Of a DNA stretch of 17,638 nt, positions 1 through 6,178 are shown piece after piece. Under the pieces are notes generated by a model. That model searched no databases. It was not told the origin of the DNA and saw only the letters and a list, made by a program, of their open reading frames with translations. Position 1 is the stretch's first letter; each line of letters starts with the position of its first letter. The stretch is from assembly GCA_910584935.1 (NCBI GenBank), contig CAJUDU010000051.1:1-17638 (forward strand). Direction: 5' to 3'. A program made the position numbers and the translations under genes. The stretch comes from an uncultured Butyricicoccus sp. Lineage in GTDB: Bacteria; Bacillota; Clostridia; Oscillospirales; Butyricicoccaceae.

Positions 1-8
1 TTTCGCCT

Positions 9-17
9 ATTATACCA
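9..17 (-). promoter_or_regulatory. Outward-facing extended -10 promoter at left edge
   Basis: On the minus strand the bases read TGGTATAAT, an extended -10 hexamer (TG, one base, TATAAT). I see no good -35 about 17 bases upstream, which is tolerated by extended -10 promoters. It points out of the window, so a minus-strand gene probably begins left of base 1. Just upstream, GGATTA and TAATCC can pair around a GC-rich core (about 36-61), which could be part of a leader for that gene. No product can be assigned. Confidence 0.4.
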
Positions 18-129
18 CACCTTCCTGACTCATGGAGGATTAAATCAGGGGCTCCCTAATCCATGAAAGCCGTTCCAGAAGCAGTGGGTTCAGCCCCCCA
101 AATGCCCGTTTTTTCCTACCTTGACCAGT

Positions 130-156
130 CCCCCCTGCCGGATTCCGGCAGAGGGG
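130..156. terminator. GC-rich hairpin in the gene-free left edge
   Basis: CTGCCGG (135-141) and CCGGCAG (145-151) pair around a 3-base loop. The stem continues with four more C-G pairs (130-133 with 153-156) after one mismatch. There is no long T-run on either side, so terminator function is uncertain. The stretch from 1 to 300 otherwise holds only this hairpin, the next one and the outward promoter; the one long open frame in it (63-311, plus) runs through both hairpins and resembles no known protein. Confidence 0.4.
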
Positions 157-180
157 ATTTGGTAAAATTACGATTCTTAA

Positions 181-225
181 AGCCTGTCCGCATTTCATGG
201 CATTTTACCTATGAGCGGACAGGCT
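181..225 (-). terminator. Perfect 11-bp inverted repeat beyond the broken LysR gene
   Basis: AGCCTGTCCGC (181-191) is exactly complementary to GCGGACAGGCT (215-225), with a 23-base loop. On the minus strand the stem is followed by TTTAAGAATC, a weak T-run. It lies about 75 bases beyond the stop of the LysR fragment and is a reasonable place for transcription from the decayed minus-strand genes to end. The long loop makes it atypical, so a protein-binding or recombination-related repeat is also possible. Confidence 0.4.
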
Positions 226-300
226 CTTATTTCTGCTCATATGATATTTCTGGGCATTTGATCGAATCGAACAGCACTTTAAATTGCTTCCGGTTTGTTT

Positions 301-638
301 TCAGGCAGTAGCAATAATACGTGACAACTCTGGGAAGTAATCGGTCAGCAGCGGAGCCAGCGCCCACAATGGGCTTGGCGCACAGGATGCAATCGAAATC
401 GTGCGCTGGCTGATATCGCATTCGCGGACATGCTTTTCCAGCCGTTTCAGCTGACCGACTACCTTGCGGGCTTCTTCCACTGCAACATTTCCATTTTCGT
501 TTAGGCAGATCCGATTTTTGGAATGCTCAAACAGCTTAACACAAAGCTCTTTCTCCAGTTTCCGGATCGACCGGTTGAGCATTGAGTGGGAAATGTAAAG
601 CGATTCCGCAGCAGCTGCAGCTGTTGCAGCTCGATCAT
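301..638 (-). pseudogene. LysR-family transcriptional regulator, broken at both ends
   Basis: LysR regulators bind DNA through an N-terminal winged helix-turn-helix and sense a ligand with a larger C-terminal domain; about 290-300 residues is usual. The ATG at 638-636 begins MIELQQLQLL, a typical LysR start. The frame is then lost. From base 615 a second frame carries AAAESLYISHSMLNRSIRKL followed by E-KEL-VKLFE, the recognition helix and wing, and the linker helix, up to a stop at 303-301. About ten codons between the two pieces are missing together with the frame, at a run of CTGCAGCTGCTGC repeats where slippage or deletion is easy. Downstream, only about 35 residues of the ligand domain remain (ISIASCAPSPLW onward). 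An intact regulator cannot be made from this sequence. The upstream helix-turn-helix fragment stops within the start codon region (635-638), so the two once overlapped. Confidence 0.8.
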
Positions 639-820
639 AGCGGACGTTCAGCAGCGGACGAGCTTGCAGACTCAAGGAAGCGCTTCGCATTGGCGGGTAT
701 CCACCAGCGATAACCAAAACGGACTGCGCCTTTGATCCGTTTTCGCTCACACGCACGATGTAAAACGGTTGGCGCTGTGCTCCAAAAAGCCGCAGCTTCC
801 GGGATGGATAAATATCACAT
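635..820 (-). pseudogene. Small helix-turn-helix protein gene with stop at codon 2
   Basis: A strong ribosome binding site (AGGAGG, 835-830) lies 9 bases before an ATG at 820-818, but the next codon is TGA (817-815). After it the same frame reads YLSIPEAAAFWSTAPTVLHR, then ACERKRIKGAVRFGYRWWIP and ANAKRF, ending at TGA 637-635. This matches the well-known small clostridial DNA-binding family (excisionase/MerR-like helix-turn-helix; consensus of the type YISVKEAAEKWG, then a cysteine-containing recognition helix, then GAVRFGRSWMIP and a D/N-A-K ending), usually about 60-70 residues. The start signals and the protein are both intact apart from the TGA, so a single change, or loss of a base around codon 2, has silenced it. 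The family assignment rests on my recognition of the motif. Confidence 0.65.
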
Positions 821-850
821 GATTTGATACCTCCTGTTCCTGATATCTGT

Positions 851-1129
851 TTAGTAACCCAGACCGCGAAGCCATTCTGTAACATCTGACACAGCATCGG
901 CAACGTTGTTTTCGTTGACGGTAAAGCCGTCTGTTACAACATTTGCACCCGGTTCCAGATCCCGGATCGTGTCGATCGTGCCGGAAAACCGGCTGCCATT
1001 GTGGGTATTGAACGGGATGACCGTTTTCCCGGAGAGATCGTATTCATCGAAAAAGCTGTACAATGCCATTGGCATATCATACCACCAGGTCGGATAACCG
1101 ACAAAAACGGTATTCATTTTTTTGAGCAT
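851..1129 (-). pseudogene. Flavodoxin, N-terminal part missing
   Basis: Flavodoxins bind FMN and shuttle electrons at low potential. This fragment keeps the central strand and FMN loop (TVFVGYPTWWYDMP), the later loop (IPFNTHNGSRFSG), the helix with DTIRDLEPGA and the usual ending EWLRGLGY. The N-terminal phosphate-binding loop (T/S-x-T-G-N-T type) and about 60-70 residues are absent. The frame remains open upstream, without a stop, through a Ser/Gly-rich stretch (PQEASSSGSG) to the stop codon of the chemotaxis gene at 1201-1199, and that stop is in the same frame. No ribosome binding site is seen before the ATG at 1129. I infer that a deletion or recombination removed the front of the gene. 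The remaining protein could not hold FMN normally. Confidence 0.75.
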
Positions 1130-1198
1130 ACCGCTGCCGCTGCTGCTGGCTTCCTGCGGAAGACAGTCATCGTCAATGAATATAGTGTCCGGTTTACC

Positions 1199-3145
1199 TT
1201 AACTCAGCTGGAATGTGCTTACCAGGTTATTCATTAGCAAAGATTGGTTCGACAGCTCCTGAGCGGTAGCGGCGCTCTGTTCCGAGGTGGCGGAGGTACT
1301 ATGGATAACGGAAGATATTTGGTCGATTCCCTCAGTAACTTGAGAGATTGCGGTGGTCTGGCTTTCAACCGCCCTTACCACTGCATCCACTTTCATCGTT
1401 ACATTCTCTGAGATGGAGCTGGCCTTGTCCAGCGACTCCGTTACTTTTGCAACCACTTGGCCACCCTCCGCAACGGCAGTAATGGAACCCTCGATCAAAT
1501 CCTTGGTGGCTTTGGCCGCTTCATCAGACTTGGACGCTAAATTGCGCACCTCATCAGCTACCACGGCGAACCCCTTTCCCGCGCTACCCGCACGGGCCGC
1601 TTCCACAGCGGCGTTCAAAGCCAGGATATTGGTCTGGAACGCGATGTTTTCAATGGTATCAATAATCTTGCTGATTTCCGTGGAGGAACTGGAGATCTTC
1701 TCCATGGCGATGTTCAACTCTTTTACATAATTTACGCTGGCCCCCATTTGTGCGCTCGCTTGGGCTACAAACCGCCCTGCCTCATCCGCTGTGGCTGCGG
1801 TCTGCTTGGCGTTCTCTGCGATGCTGTCGGCGGTGGCGGAGAGTTCGTGGATTGCACTGGCCTGTTCCGTTGCCCCCTGGCTTAAGGATTGGGCACCGTT
1901 GGATACTTGAACGGCGCTACTGGCTACCGTTCCGGCGGATTGGCTGATTTGGGAAAGCGTATTCCTCAAGGAACTGTGGATTGCTTTAATGGACTGTTCC
2001 ATGGCTACAAAGTCACCCCGATATGTACAGGTAATATTTTCACGGAAATCTCCCTGAGCCATTTTGCCCAAGTGGTGGGTCACGTCCTGCGCTACATCGT
2101 TCAACCGTGAGAGCATGGTTTCCAGAGCCGTTGCCAGCTGGGAGGTTTCATCCCTGGATTTTACTTGCGGGGACGGCGTGTGCAGGTCACCGTCAGCCAT
2201 CTTTTCAAGCCGGACAACACAGGATTGAATCGGACCGGAGATGGACCTGCCTACTTTGACTGCAACAGGGAACGTGGCAAGCACAACAAGGATTACCACC
2301 AGAATTGTCAATATGATGCTTCGATCTAAAGTAGATTTGAACTCCTGTTGGCTGGTTTCAATGGCGATGCTCCACTCTTGATTGCCGCCAATAGGGGCAA
2401 ACCCCACAAATTTGTTGTCACCATAAAAATTATACGCTCCAAAGCCAGTTTCTCCTTGGATCATACGCTGATTCACAGCTGCAACATCCTCTACACTGGG
2501 GTCCGTTTTTGCGGCTTCAATCATATTGGAGCTTTCCTTCACTATAGAAGCCTCTCGATGACCAATAACATTCCCATGGTTATCCAGCACATAGGCCACG
2601 CCGTTGTTGCCCATAGACAGATTGACCACAATGTCCGACAGAAAATCGGCGCTGATTCCTCCATAGACTATGCCGTCAAAATGACCATTGGTTATGATAG
2701 GCACCTCCAACAAGAAAATCATCTGCTCGCCATCGTTCATAATGTCAGAGATATAGGGTTACATTGTAGACTTACACTGTTGAAAATAATCTTCTTTAGC
2801 GTAATTATATCCTGTGGAAGAGAAGCCGCTGGCATCCATTTTTCCAGTGTAAAGAAAGCCATTGCGCTGGGCGATTTCTTCTCGAAGCGGAACAAGTTCG
2901 GGAGCGGTAGGGTTAGATTCCCGGAATATATCAGAGGATGCGGCCTCTTGAAGCGCCGTCCAGTAGTTCCCCATTTTCCACTCCACAGCGTCCGCAGCCA
3001 TCTGGGTAGCAGGTCCCAGGGTCTTTGTCATAACATCATCAATTCCGCTGGCGTTCAATAGGGCTGTGATCACACCGATCAACACGGAGCCAATCAGTAC
3101 CACCGACAACATACTGATTTGAATTTTTGATTTGATCGATTTCAT
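1199..3145 (-). pseudogene. Methyl-accepting chemotaxis protein with in-frame TAA
   Basis: A transmembrane chemoreceptor that would bind a ligand outside the cell and control CheA inside. The ATG at 3145-3143 has AGAGGAG 8 bases upstream; an ATG at 3163 lacks this. Layout of the 648 codons: transmembrane helix about 7-31, Cache-like extracellular domain about 35-300, second helix (ILTILVVILVVLATFPVAV), HAMP region (ISGPIQSCVVRLEKMADGDL and a second HAMP-like repeat), then the signalling coiled coil with the diagnostic hairpin tip NIAFQTNILALNAAVEAARA and GFAVVADEVRNLA, ending VSTFQLS. The two halves (3145-2759 and 2758-1199) are in one frame but separated by TAA at 2761-2759, in the sequence KSTM-stop-PYISDI inside the sensor domain. 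The next ATG (2740) has no ribosome binding site. A CAA to TAA change would explain it. Either this is a genuine nonsense mutation or a base-call error; otherwise the gene is full length. Confidence 0.85.
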
Positions 3146-3250
3146 GTAATATTCTCCTCTCATTTTTTATTTAGGGCGGAATAAAGTGTGCCTCTTCAAA
3201 ATATGTACGCTTTTGAATATGCTTTTAGCCTATACTACGATAACATGAAA

Positions 3251-3436
3251 TTATAAAATATGCAATCTATATTTCGTGGTCTTATAGAGGCTTTTTATGC
3301 AGGGCCTACATGATACATAGACGTTGGTGAACAACTGCTGGCATTCCTGTAGCAGCGGCAAGCAATGCCCCAGTATATATTGGCGGCTTACAGGTGCATC
3401 AGCTTTCCTAAGTGCAGTCAGTACCTCAAGTTTACT
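3251..3436 (-). other. Gene-free stretch 3164-3539 with a 62-codon open frame lacking a start
   Basis: Between the chemoreceptor gene and the promoter at 3540 there is no convincing gene. On the minus strand a frame is open from 3436 to a TAA at 3253-3251 and reads KVNLEVLTALRKADAPVSRQ, then YILGHCLPLLQECQQLF and so on. It is bounded by stops on both sides, has no ATG and no ribosome binding site. The first part has the look of a helical regulator segment, but I cannot match it to a family. It may be a gene remnant or chance. Confidence 0.2.
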
Positions 3437-3539
3437 TTAGAAAAATATTTGTCAACAAGACAACTGCATTTTTTAGACAGTGAATACAGCATTACCTTTG
3501 ATCGCTTATAAAATAACAAAACAGAAATGTAAAGCACTC

Positions 3540-3568
3540 TTGACATTTCGCGTACATACGGATATAAT
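3540..3568 (+). promoter_or_regulatory. Consensus sigma-A promoter for the membrane/XRE cassette
   Basis: TTGACA (3540-3545) and TATAAT (3563-3568), both perfect consensus, are separated by exactly 17 bases. The expected start of transcription is near 3575, giving a leader of about 30 bases before the ATG at 3604, with GGAAGG (3591-3596) as ribosome binding site. Such a full-consensus promoter before a small regulator operon suggests that a repressor keeps it in check, most simply the XRE protein encoded in it. Confidence 0.85.
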
Positions 3569-3603
3569 ACAAAGTAACATCAATATGGGCGGAAGGTATT
3601 TTT

Positions 3604-3969
3604 ATGAATCGGTTTTTGAAAAAACTGGGGATACATAAAATGGATGAGATGCAACAGCAGATTGCCTTTAAGGCACAGCGGAATGCTTATCTTTTCCAAA
3701 TGATTGCTTTAATCATTTGGACATTTTATGAAAGTTATAAAGTATATACATATCATACAAGGATAAACCTGTTGCCATGTGCCTTGTTAACAACAGGCGT
3801 TATCATCCAAACTTTGTCGCAGCTTATCCTGCTACGCAACGCGGTAAAAGATGATGAGGATTCCAATGAAACCATGCAGCTGTTTCAAATCATTATTTTA
3901 ATTTGTGCGATTGTCTGTGTCATTGCAGCAATCGGGAGCGCCATATTATTGTTAAGTGTGCGGATATGA
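3604..3969 (+). CDS. Small membrane protein, DUF6442-like
   Basis: A 121-residue protein of unknown function. It starts with a charged, soluble N-terminus (MNRFLKKLGIHKMDEMQQQI) and has three likely membrane helices at about 30-47, 56-77 and 93-117. Between the second and third lies an acidic loop (VKDDEDSNE). GGAAGG stands 7 bases before the ATG. The arrangement, an amphipathic head with several helices next to an XRE regulator of about 66 residues, recalls DUF6442-type proteins of gut Firmicutes; this family name is from memory and should be tested. It shares ATGA with the next gene, so translation is coupled. The usual view of such pairs is a membrane sensor or stress module controlled by its own regulator, which is inference here. 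The region is more AT-rich than the operons to its right. Confidence 0.7.
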   Translation: MNRFLKKLGIHKMDEMQQQIAFKAQRNAYLFQMIALIIWTFYESYKVYTYHTRINLLPCALLTTGVIIQTLSQLILLRNAVKDDEDSNETMQLFQIIILICAIVCVIAAIGSAILLLSVRI

Positions 3970-4166
3970 AAAACCGGGTCAAAGCATTGCGCAAAGCCAA
4001 AGGCTACCGTCAGCAAGATCTTGCTGAGGCGGTAGGCGTATCGCGGCAAACGATTATTGCCATAGAAAATGATAAATATAATGCATCCCTTGAACTTGGG
4101 ATGCGGCTCGCCCGTTATTTACAAACAACGGTAGAAGAACTGTTTATATTGGAGGATAACTCATGA
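3966..4166 (+). CDS. XRE-family transcriptional regulator
   Basis: A 66-residue DNA-binding protein that is almost entirely a Cro/C1-type helix-turn-helix: MKNRVKALRKAKGYRQQDLA opens helices 1-2, VSRQTIIAIENDKYNASLEL holds the recognition helix and the conserved Y/N-x-S-L-x-L segment, and TVEELF closes the domain. This is the compact subtype found in Gram-positive membrane-protein cassettes. The ATG at 3966 overlaps the TGA of the preceding gene (ATGA) and its own stop overlaps the ATG of the next gene the same way, so all three proteins are probably made in fixed ratio. An upstream ATG in the same frame (3903) lies inside the previous gene and would add residues unlike the family. The likely target is the promoter at 3540, by inference. 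Confidence 0.9.
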   Translation: MKNRVKALRKAKGYRQQDLAEAVGVSRQTIIAIENDKYNASLELGMRLARYLQTTVEELFILEDNS

Positions 4167-4483
4167 AAAAGCCACAAATTGCGCTGCTGATTTATATCGC
4201 TGCTTTGGGATGTGATTTCTATTTACTCCCATACTGCATTCAAGATACTGGCTCAGGTATGTTCATGATGCTGTGTGTAATGCCGTTGGTTGCTATATGC
4301 AGTGCTGTCCTGTACAGTGTCCGGCGTGGGTTTTCCTTGCTGTTGCCAATGGTTGCAATGCTGTTATTTTCACCAACGATTTTTATTTATTACAACACCA
4401 CTGCATGGGTTTATATCATATTTTATGGTGTAATTACCCTTGGCGGGAGCGGTATCGGGCATATTTTCTATCAAAAACGATAA
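4163..4483 (+). CDS. Small four-helix membrane protein, unknown function
   Basis: A 106-residue, strongly hydrophobic protein with about four membrane helices (roughly 5-24, 31-52, 56-76, 80-100) and a short basic tail ending FYQKR. No catalytic motif or known domain is visible. It is the last gene of the three-gene cassette: its ATG overlaps the TGA of the XRE gene (ATGA at 4163-4166), and GGAGGATAACTC lies in front, so it has its own ribosome binding site as well. A strong terminator follows 16 bases after its stop. It may form a membrane complex with the first gene product, but nothing in the sequence proves this. Confidence 0.65.
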   Translation: MKKPQIALLIYIAALGCDFYLLPYCIQDTGSGMFMMLCVMPLVAICSAVLYSVRRGFSLLLPMVAMLLFSPTIFIYYNTTAWVYIIFYGVITLGGSGIGHIFYQKR

Positions 4484-4498
4484 TGTATTATAAAAAGC

Positions 4499-4540
4499 AA
4501 GGCATAACTGTATTTTTTTCAAACAGTTATGCCTTATTTT
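4499..4540. terminator. Bidirectional rho-independent terminator
   Basis: AAGGCATAACTGT (4499-4511) pairs perfectly with ACAGTTATGCCTT (4523-4535), a 13-bp stem with an 11-base loop. On the plus strand it is followed by ATTTTC and on the minus strand by GCTTTTTATAATA. It lies between two convergent genes, the membrane cassette on the left and the HxlR gene on the right, and can serve both. Confidence 0.85.
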
Positions 4541-4890
4541 CATATTCTTGCATGGCAGCCAGATGGCTGCCTATTTTGTTCGTTCAAATAATCTGTGCCC
4601 CAGTTACACATTGCGTCAAGCACTGGGATAATGCTTTCACCAAATGCGGTAAGAGAATATATTGTTTTCGGCGGTTTCTCTGGGATAACTTCTCGATGAA
4701 TCATACCGCAGCTCTCCAAATGGTGTAGCTGCTGAGATAACATTTTGGGGGTTGCGCGGGGGATACACCGCTGAATTTCCATATAATGCAGTGGTTGTTT
4801 TGACAAATGCCAAAGGATTAAAGGTTTATATTTGCCGCCAATCAAGGATAAAGTTGCTTCAACAGGGCAGTTAAATACCTGGTTTTTCAT
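4540..4890 (-). CDS. HxlR-family transcriptional regulator
   Basis: A winged helix-turn-helix repressor/activator of the HxlR (YodB/HypR) family; members often sense electrophiles or disulfide stress through a cysteine near the N-terminus. Visible are CPVEATLSLIGGKYKPLILW with that cysteine, LHYMEIQRCIPRATPKMLSQ as recognition helix, LHHLESCGMI, and the wing KTIYSLTAFGESIIPVLDAM; about 116 residues, normal for the family. Two adjacent ATGs are possible: 4893 lies only 2 bases from TGAGGTG (4902-4896), while 4890 has a more usual 5-base distance, so I prefer 4890. It is divergent from a nitroreductase gene, the classic context for HxlR control of a flavin reductase. Additional cysteines (C45-type in the recognition helix, C66-type) might take part in redox sensing; that is inference. 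Confidence 0.92.
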   Translation of the reverse strand: MKNQVFNCPVEATLSLIGGKYKPLILWHLSKQPLHYMEIQRCIPRATPKMLSQQLHHLESCGMIHREVIPEKPPKTIYSLTAFGESIIPVLDAMCNWGTDYLNEQNRQPSGCHARI

Positions 4891-4904
4891 CATATCACCT
4901 CAAG

Positions 4905-4930
4905 GAAAGTATATCATGCTGATACTTTTC
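4905..4930. promoter_or_regulatory. Inverted repeat AAAGTAT-N9-ATACTTT, possible HxlR operator
   Basis: AAAGTAT (4906-4912) and ATACTTT (4922-4928) are perfect inverted arms spaced by 9 bases, just upstream of the hxlR ribosome binding site. HxlR-family regulators such as YodB are known to bind TACT/AGTA-type inverted repeats. The position suggests autoregulation. Confidence 0.5.
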
Positions 4931-4977
4931 GGGAAAGAGCTATCTTTTTGGGAAGTGCCTATTAAAAAAGTGCATTC

Positions 4978-5006
4978 TTGCGGATACGATTTAATATCGT
5001 TAAAAT
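4978..5006 (+). promoter_or_regulatory. Nitroreductase promoter with palindrome in its spacer
   Basis: TTGCGG (4978-4983) and TAAAAT (5001-5006) are separated by 17 bases. Inside the spacer ACGAT (4986-4990) and ATCGT (4996-5000) form an inverted repeat. A protein bound there would cover the space between -35 and -10. The -35 is imperfect, so this promoter call is moderate. Confidence 0.45.
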
Positions 5007-5071
5007 CATAGCAGATGGCAAACAGTAAAACGTCAAGCCATTTAAAAATTATTTTAGGAAGGTGAAATAAA

Positions 5072-5590
5072 ATGGATTTTATTTCAATTGCGAAAAAACG
5101 TTGTTCTATCCGCCGGTATACGGCACAGAAAGTGGAACTGGAAAAACTGAAAAAAATCCTGCAAGCCGCCCATGTTGCGCCAACAGCGGCAAACCGTCAG
5201 CCAGTGCATTTGCTTGTAGTACAAAGCAAGGATGGATTATCCAAAATTAGCAAAGCTACGAATATTTATGATGCACCGCTTGCCATTATTGTTTGTGCAG
5301 ATCATCAGAAAGCATGGGTGCGCTCATTTGACCAAAAACAAACCGGGGATATTGACGCATCTATCTTGACTGACCATATGATGCTTCAATCCACAGAATT
5401 GGGGCTTGGCAGCGTATGGATTTGCCATTTTAATCCAGATGTTTTGCGTCAGCAATTTGCCATTCCCGCGCATTTGGAGCCGGTAAATATTTTGGCAATT
5501 GGTTATGCGGATGAGCAATATGCCGACCCGGAACGGCATAACCAAACACGCATCCCACTGGATGAACTGGTGTCCTATGAAGCCCTGTAA
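5072..5590 (+). CDS. Nitroreductase-family FMN oxidoreductase
   Basis: A cytoplasmic FMN-dependent NAD(P)H oxidoreductase of 172 residues, within the usual range for short nitroreductases. The N-terminal motif KKRCSIRRYTAQKV and the following LKKILQAAHVAPTAANRQP give the FMN-phosphate and isoalloxazine contacts; LGLGSVWICHFNPDVLRQQF and LAIGYADEQ carry the C-terminal flavin and dimer contacts. GGAAGGTG precedes the ATG by about 9 bases. The gene is divergent from an HxlR regulator, so induction by electrophiles, quinones or nitro compounds is plausible. Natural substrate cannot be read from the sequence. A strong terminator follows. Confidence 0.9.
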   Translation: MDFISIAKKRCSIRRYTAQKVELEKLKKILQAAHVAPTAANRQPVHLLVVQSKDGLSKISKATNIYDAPLAIIVCADHQKAWVRSFDQKQTGDIDASILTDHMMLQSTELGLGSVWICHFNPDVLRQQFAIPAHLEPVNILAIGYADEQYADPERHNQTRIPLDELVSYEAL

Positions 5591-5621
5591 AACACAATCA
5601 CTGTGTTAAAAACTGAAAAAT

Positions 5622-5660
5622 CCCGTACCGGATGATAGTTTTCACGGTACGGGTTTTTTT
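5622..5660. terminator. Rho-independent terminator after the nitroreductase gene
   Basis: CCCGTACCG (5622-5630) pairs with CGGTACGGG (5645-5653), followed by a run of seven T (5654-5660). On the opposite side AAAAA precedes the stem, so it also serves the minus-strand gene that ends at 5660. Confidence 0.9.
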
Positions 5661-6178
5661 CAGGGCGTCCCAAGGCATTGTTTGCATGGGGAATAGCCTT
5701 GTGCAGCGGCTTCTGATTGGGTCGCAAAAGAAATCAGATTATCCTGCCCAATGCGTTTGGCAAACGCACAAGTCGGTAAGTGATATTTGCCGCCGTTTTG
5801 GCTGGCAACAACAGCAATTTCTTGATTCTGTTCAGCCGCTGGATCAATTACGGAAATTGCAAAAGCTGGGGAATGTCTGTCCTGCGCTTGGCAGGACAGC
5901 AAAGCAGAACCAGCCGCAACGGCTGTCACCTGGCAGACCACTTGCCCTTGCTGGACAGATTTCAGCTCCATAGCAGCAACCTGGCTGTTGGATGACGAAA
6001 CATGGATATTTTCATTTGCCGCAGAAAATACAATCCCAGCTGTTTGCCCAACAGAAAGCTGTACTGGTGGAACAGAAACCAAACGGATATCCTGCCGTCC
6101 CTGCCAAATATCATACCCTGCAAGACCAGTGACCAGCAGCAGCAACACAATCCAAATGCTCATTGTCTTGTGCTTCAT
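5660..6178 (-). CDS. Exported protein with Ig-like segment and Ada-like zinc site
   Basis: A 172-residue protein with an N-terminal membrane anchor or signal (residues 6-22, IWIVLLLLVTGLAGY after a basic start). Residues about 35-110 are rich in beta-strand patterns (VPPVQLSVGQTAGIVFSA, then VTAVAAGSALLSCQ), consistent with a bacterial Ig-like fold. The C-terminal 50 residues have H133 and C137 (KYHLPTCAFAKRI), an F-x-T-x-x-E-A-A-x-x-G-Y-x-P-C pattern and C165-x-x-C168, as in the zinc-binding module first known from Ada and found attached to exported clostridial proteins. Four ligands fit one zinc ion. The ATG overlaps the stop of the permease gene (ATGA), so the two are co-translated. It is likely displayed outside the membrane; function unknown. 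Confidence 0.75.
   Translation of the reverse strand: MKHKTMSIWIVLLLLVTGLAGYDIWQGRQDIRLVSVPPVQLSVGQTAGIVFSAANENIHVSSSNSQVAAMELKSVQQGQVVCQVTAVAAGSALLSCQAQDRHSPAFAISVIDPAAEQNQEIAVVASQNGGKYHLPTCAFAKRIGQDNLISFATQSEAAAQGYSPCKQCLGTP

Noticed and set aside
63..311. An 82-codon open frame on the plus strand
   Set aside because: It runs through both hairpins, has no ribosome binding site, and its protein resembles no family; the pseudogene on the other strand begins at 301.
2348..3061. A 237-codon frame on the plus strand opposite the chemoreceptor
   Set aside because: The opposite strand carries clear chemoreceptor motifs; the plus-strand frame shows none and spans the sensor domain.
3143..3163. 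An upstream start of the chemoreceptor at 3163
   Set aside because: The ATG at 3145 has AGAGGAG at the right distance; the first ATG overlaps that site and has none of its own.
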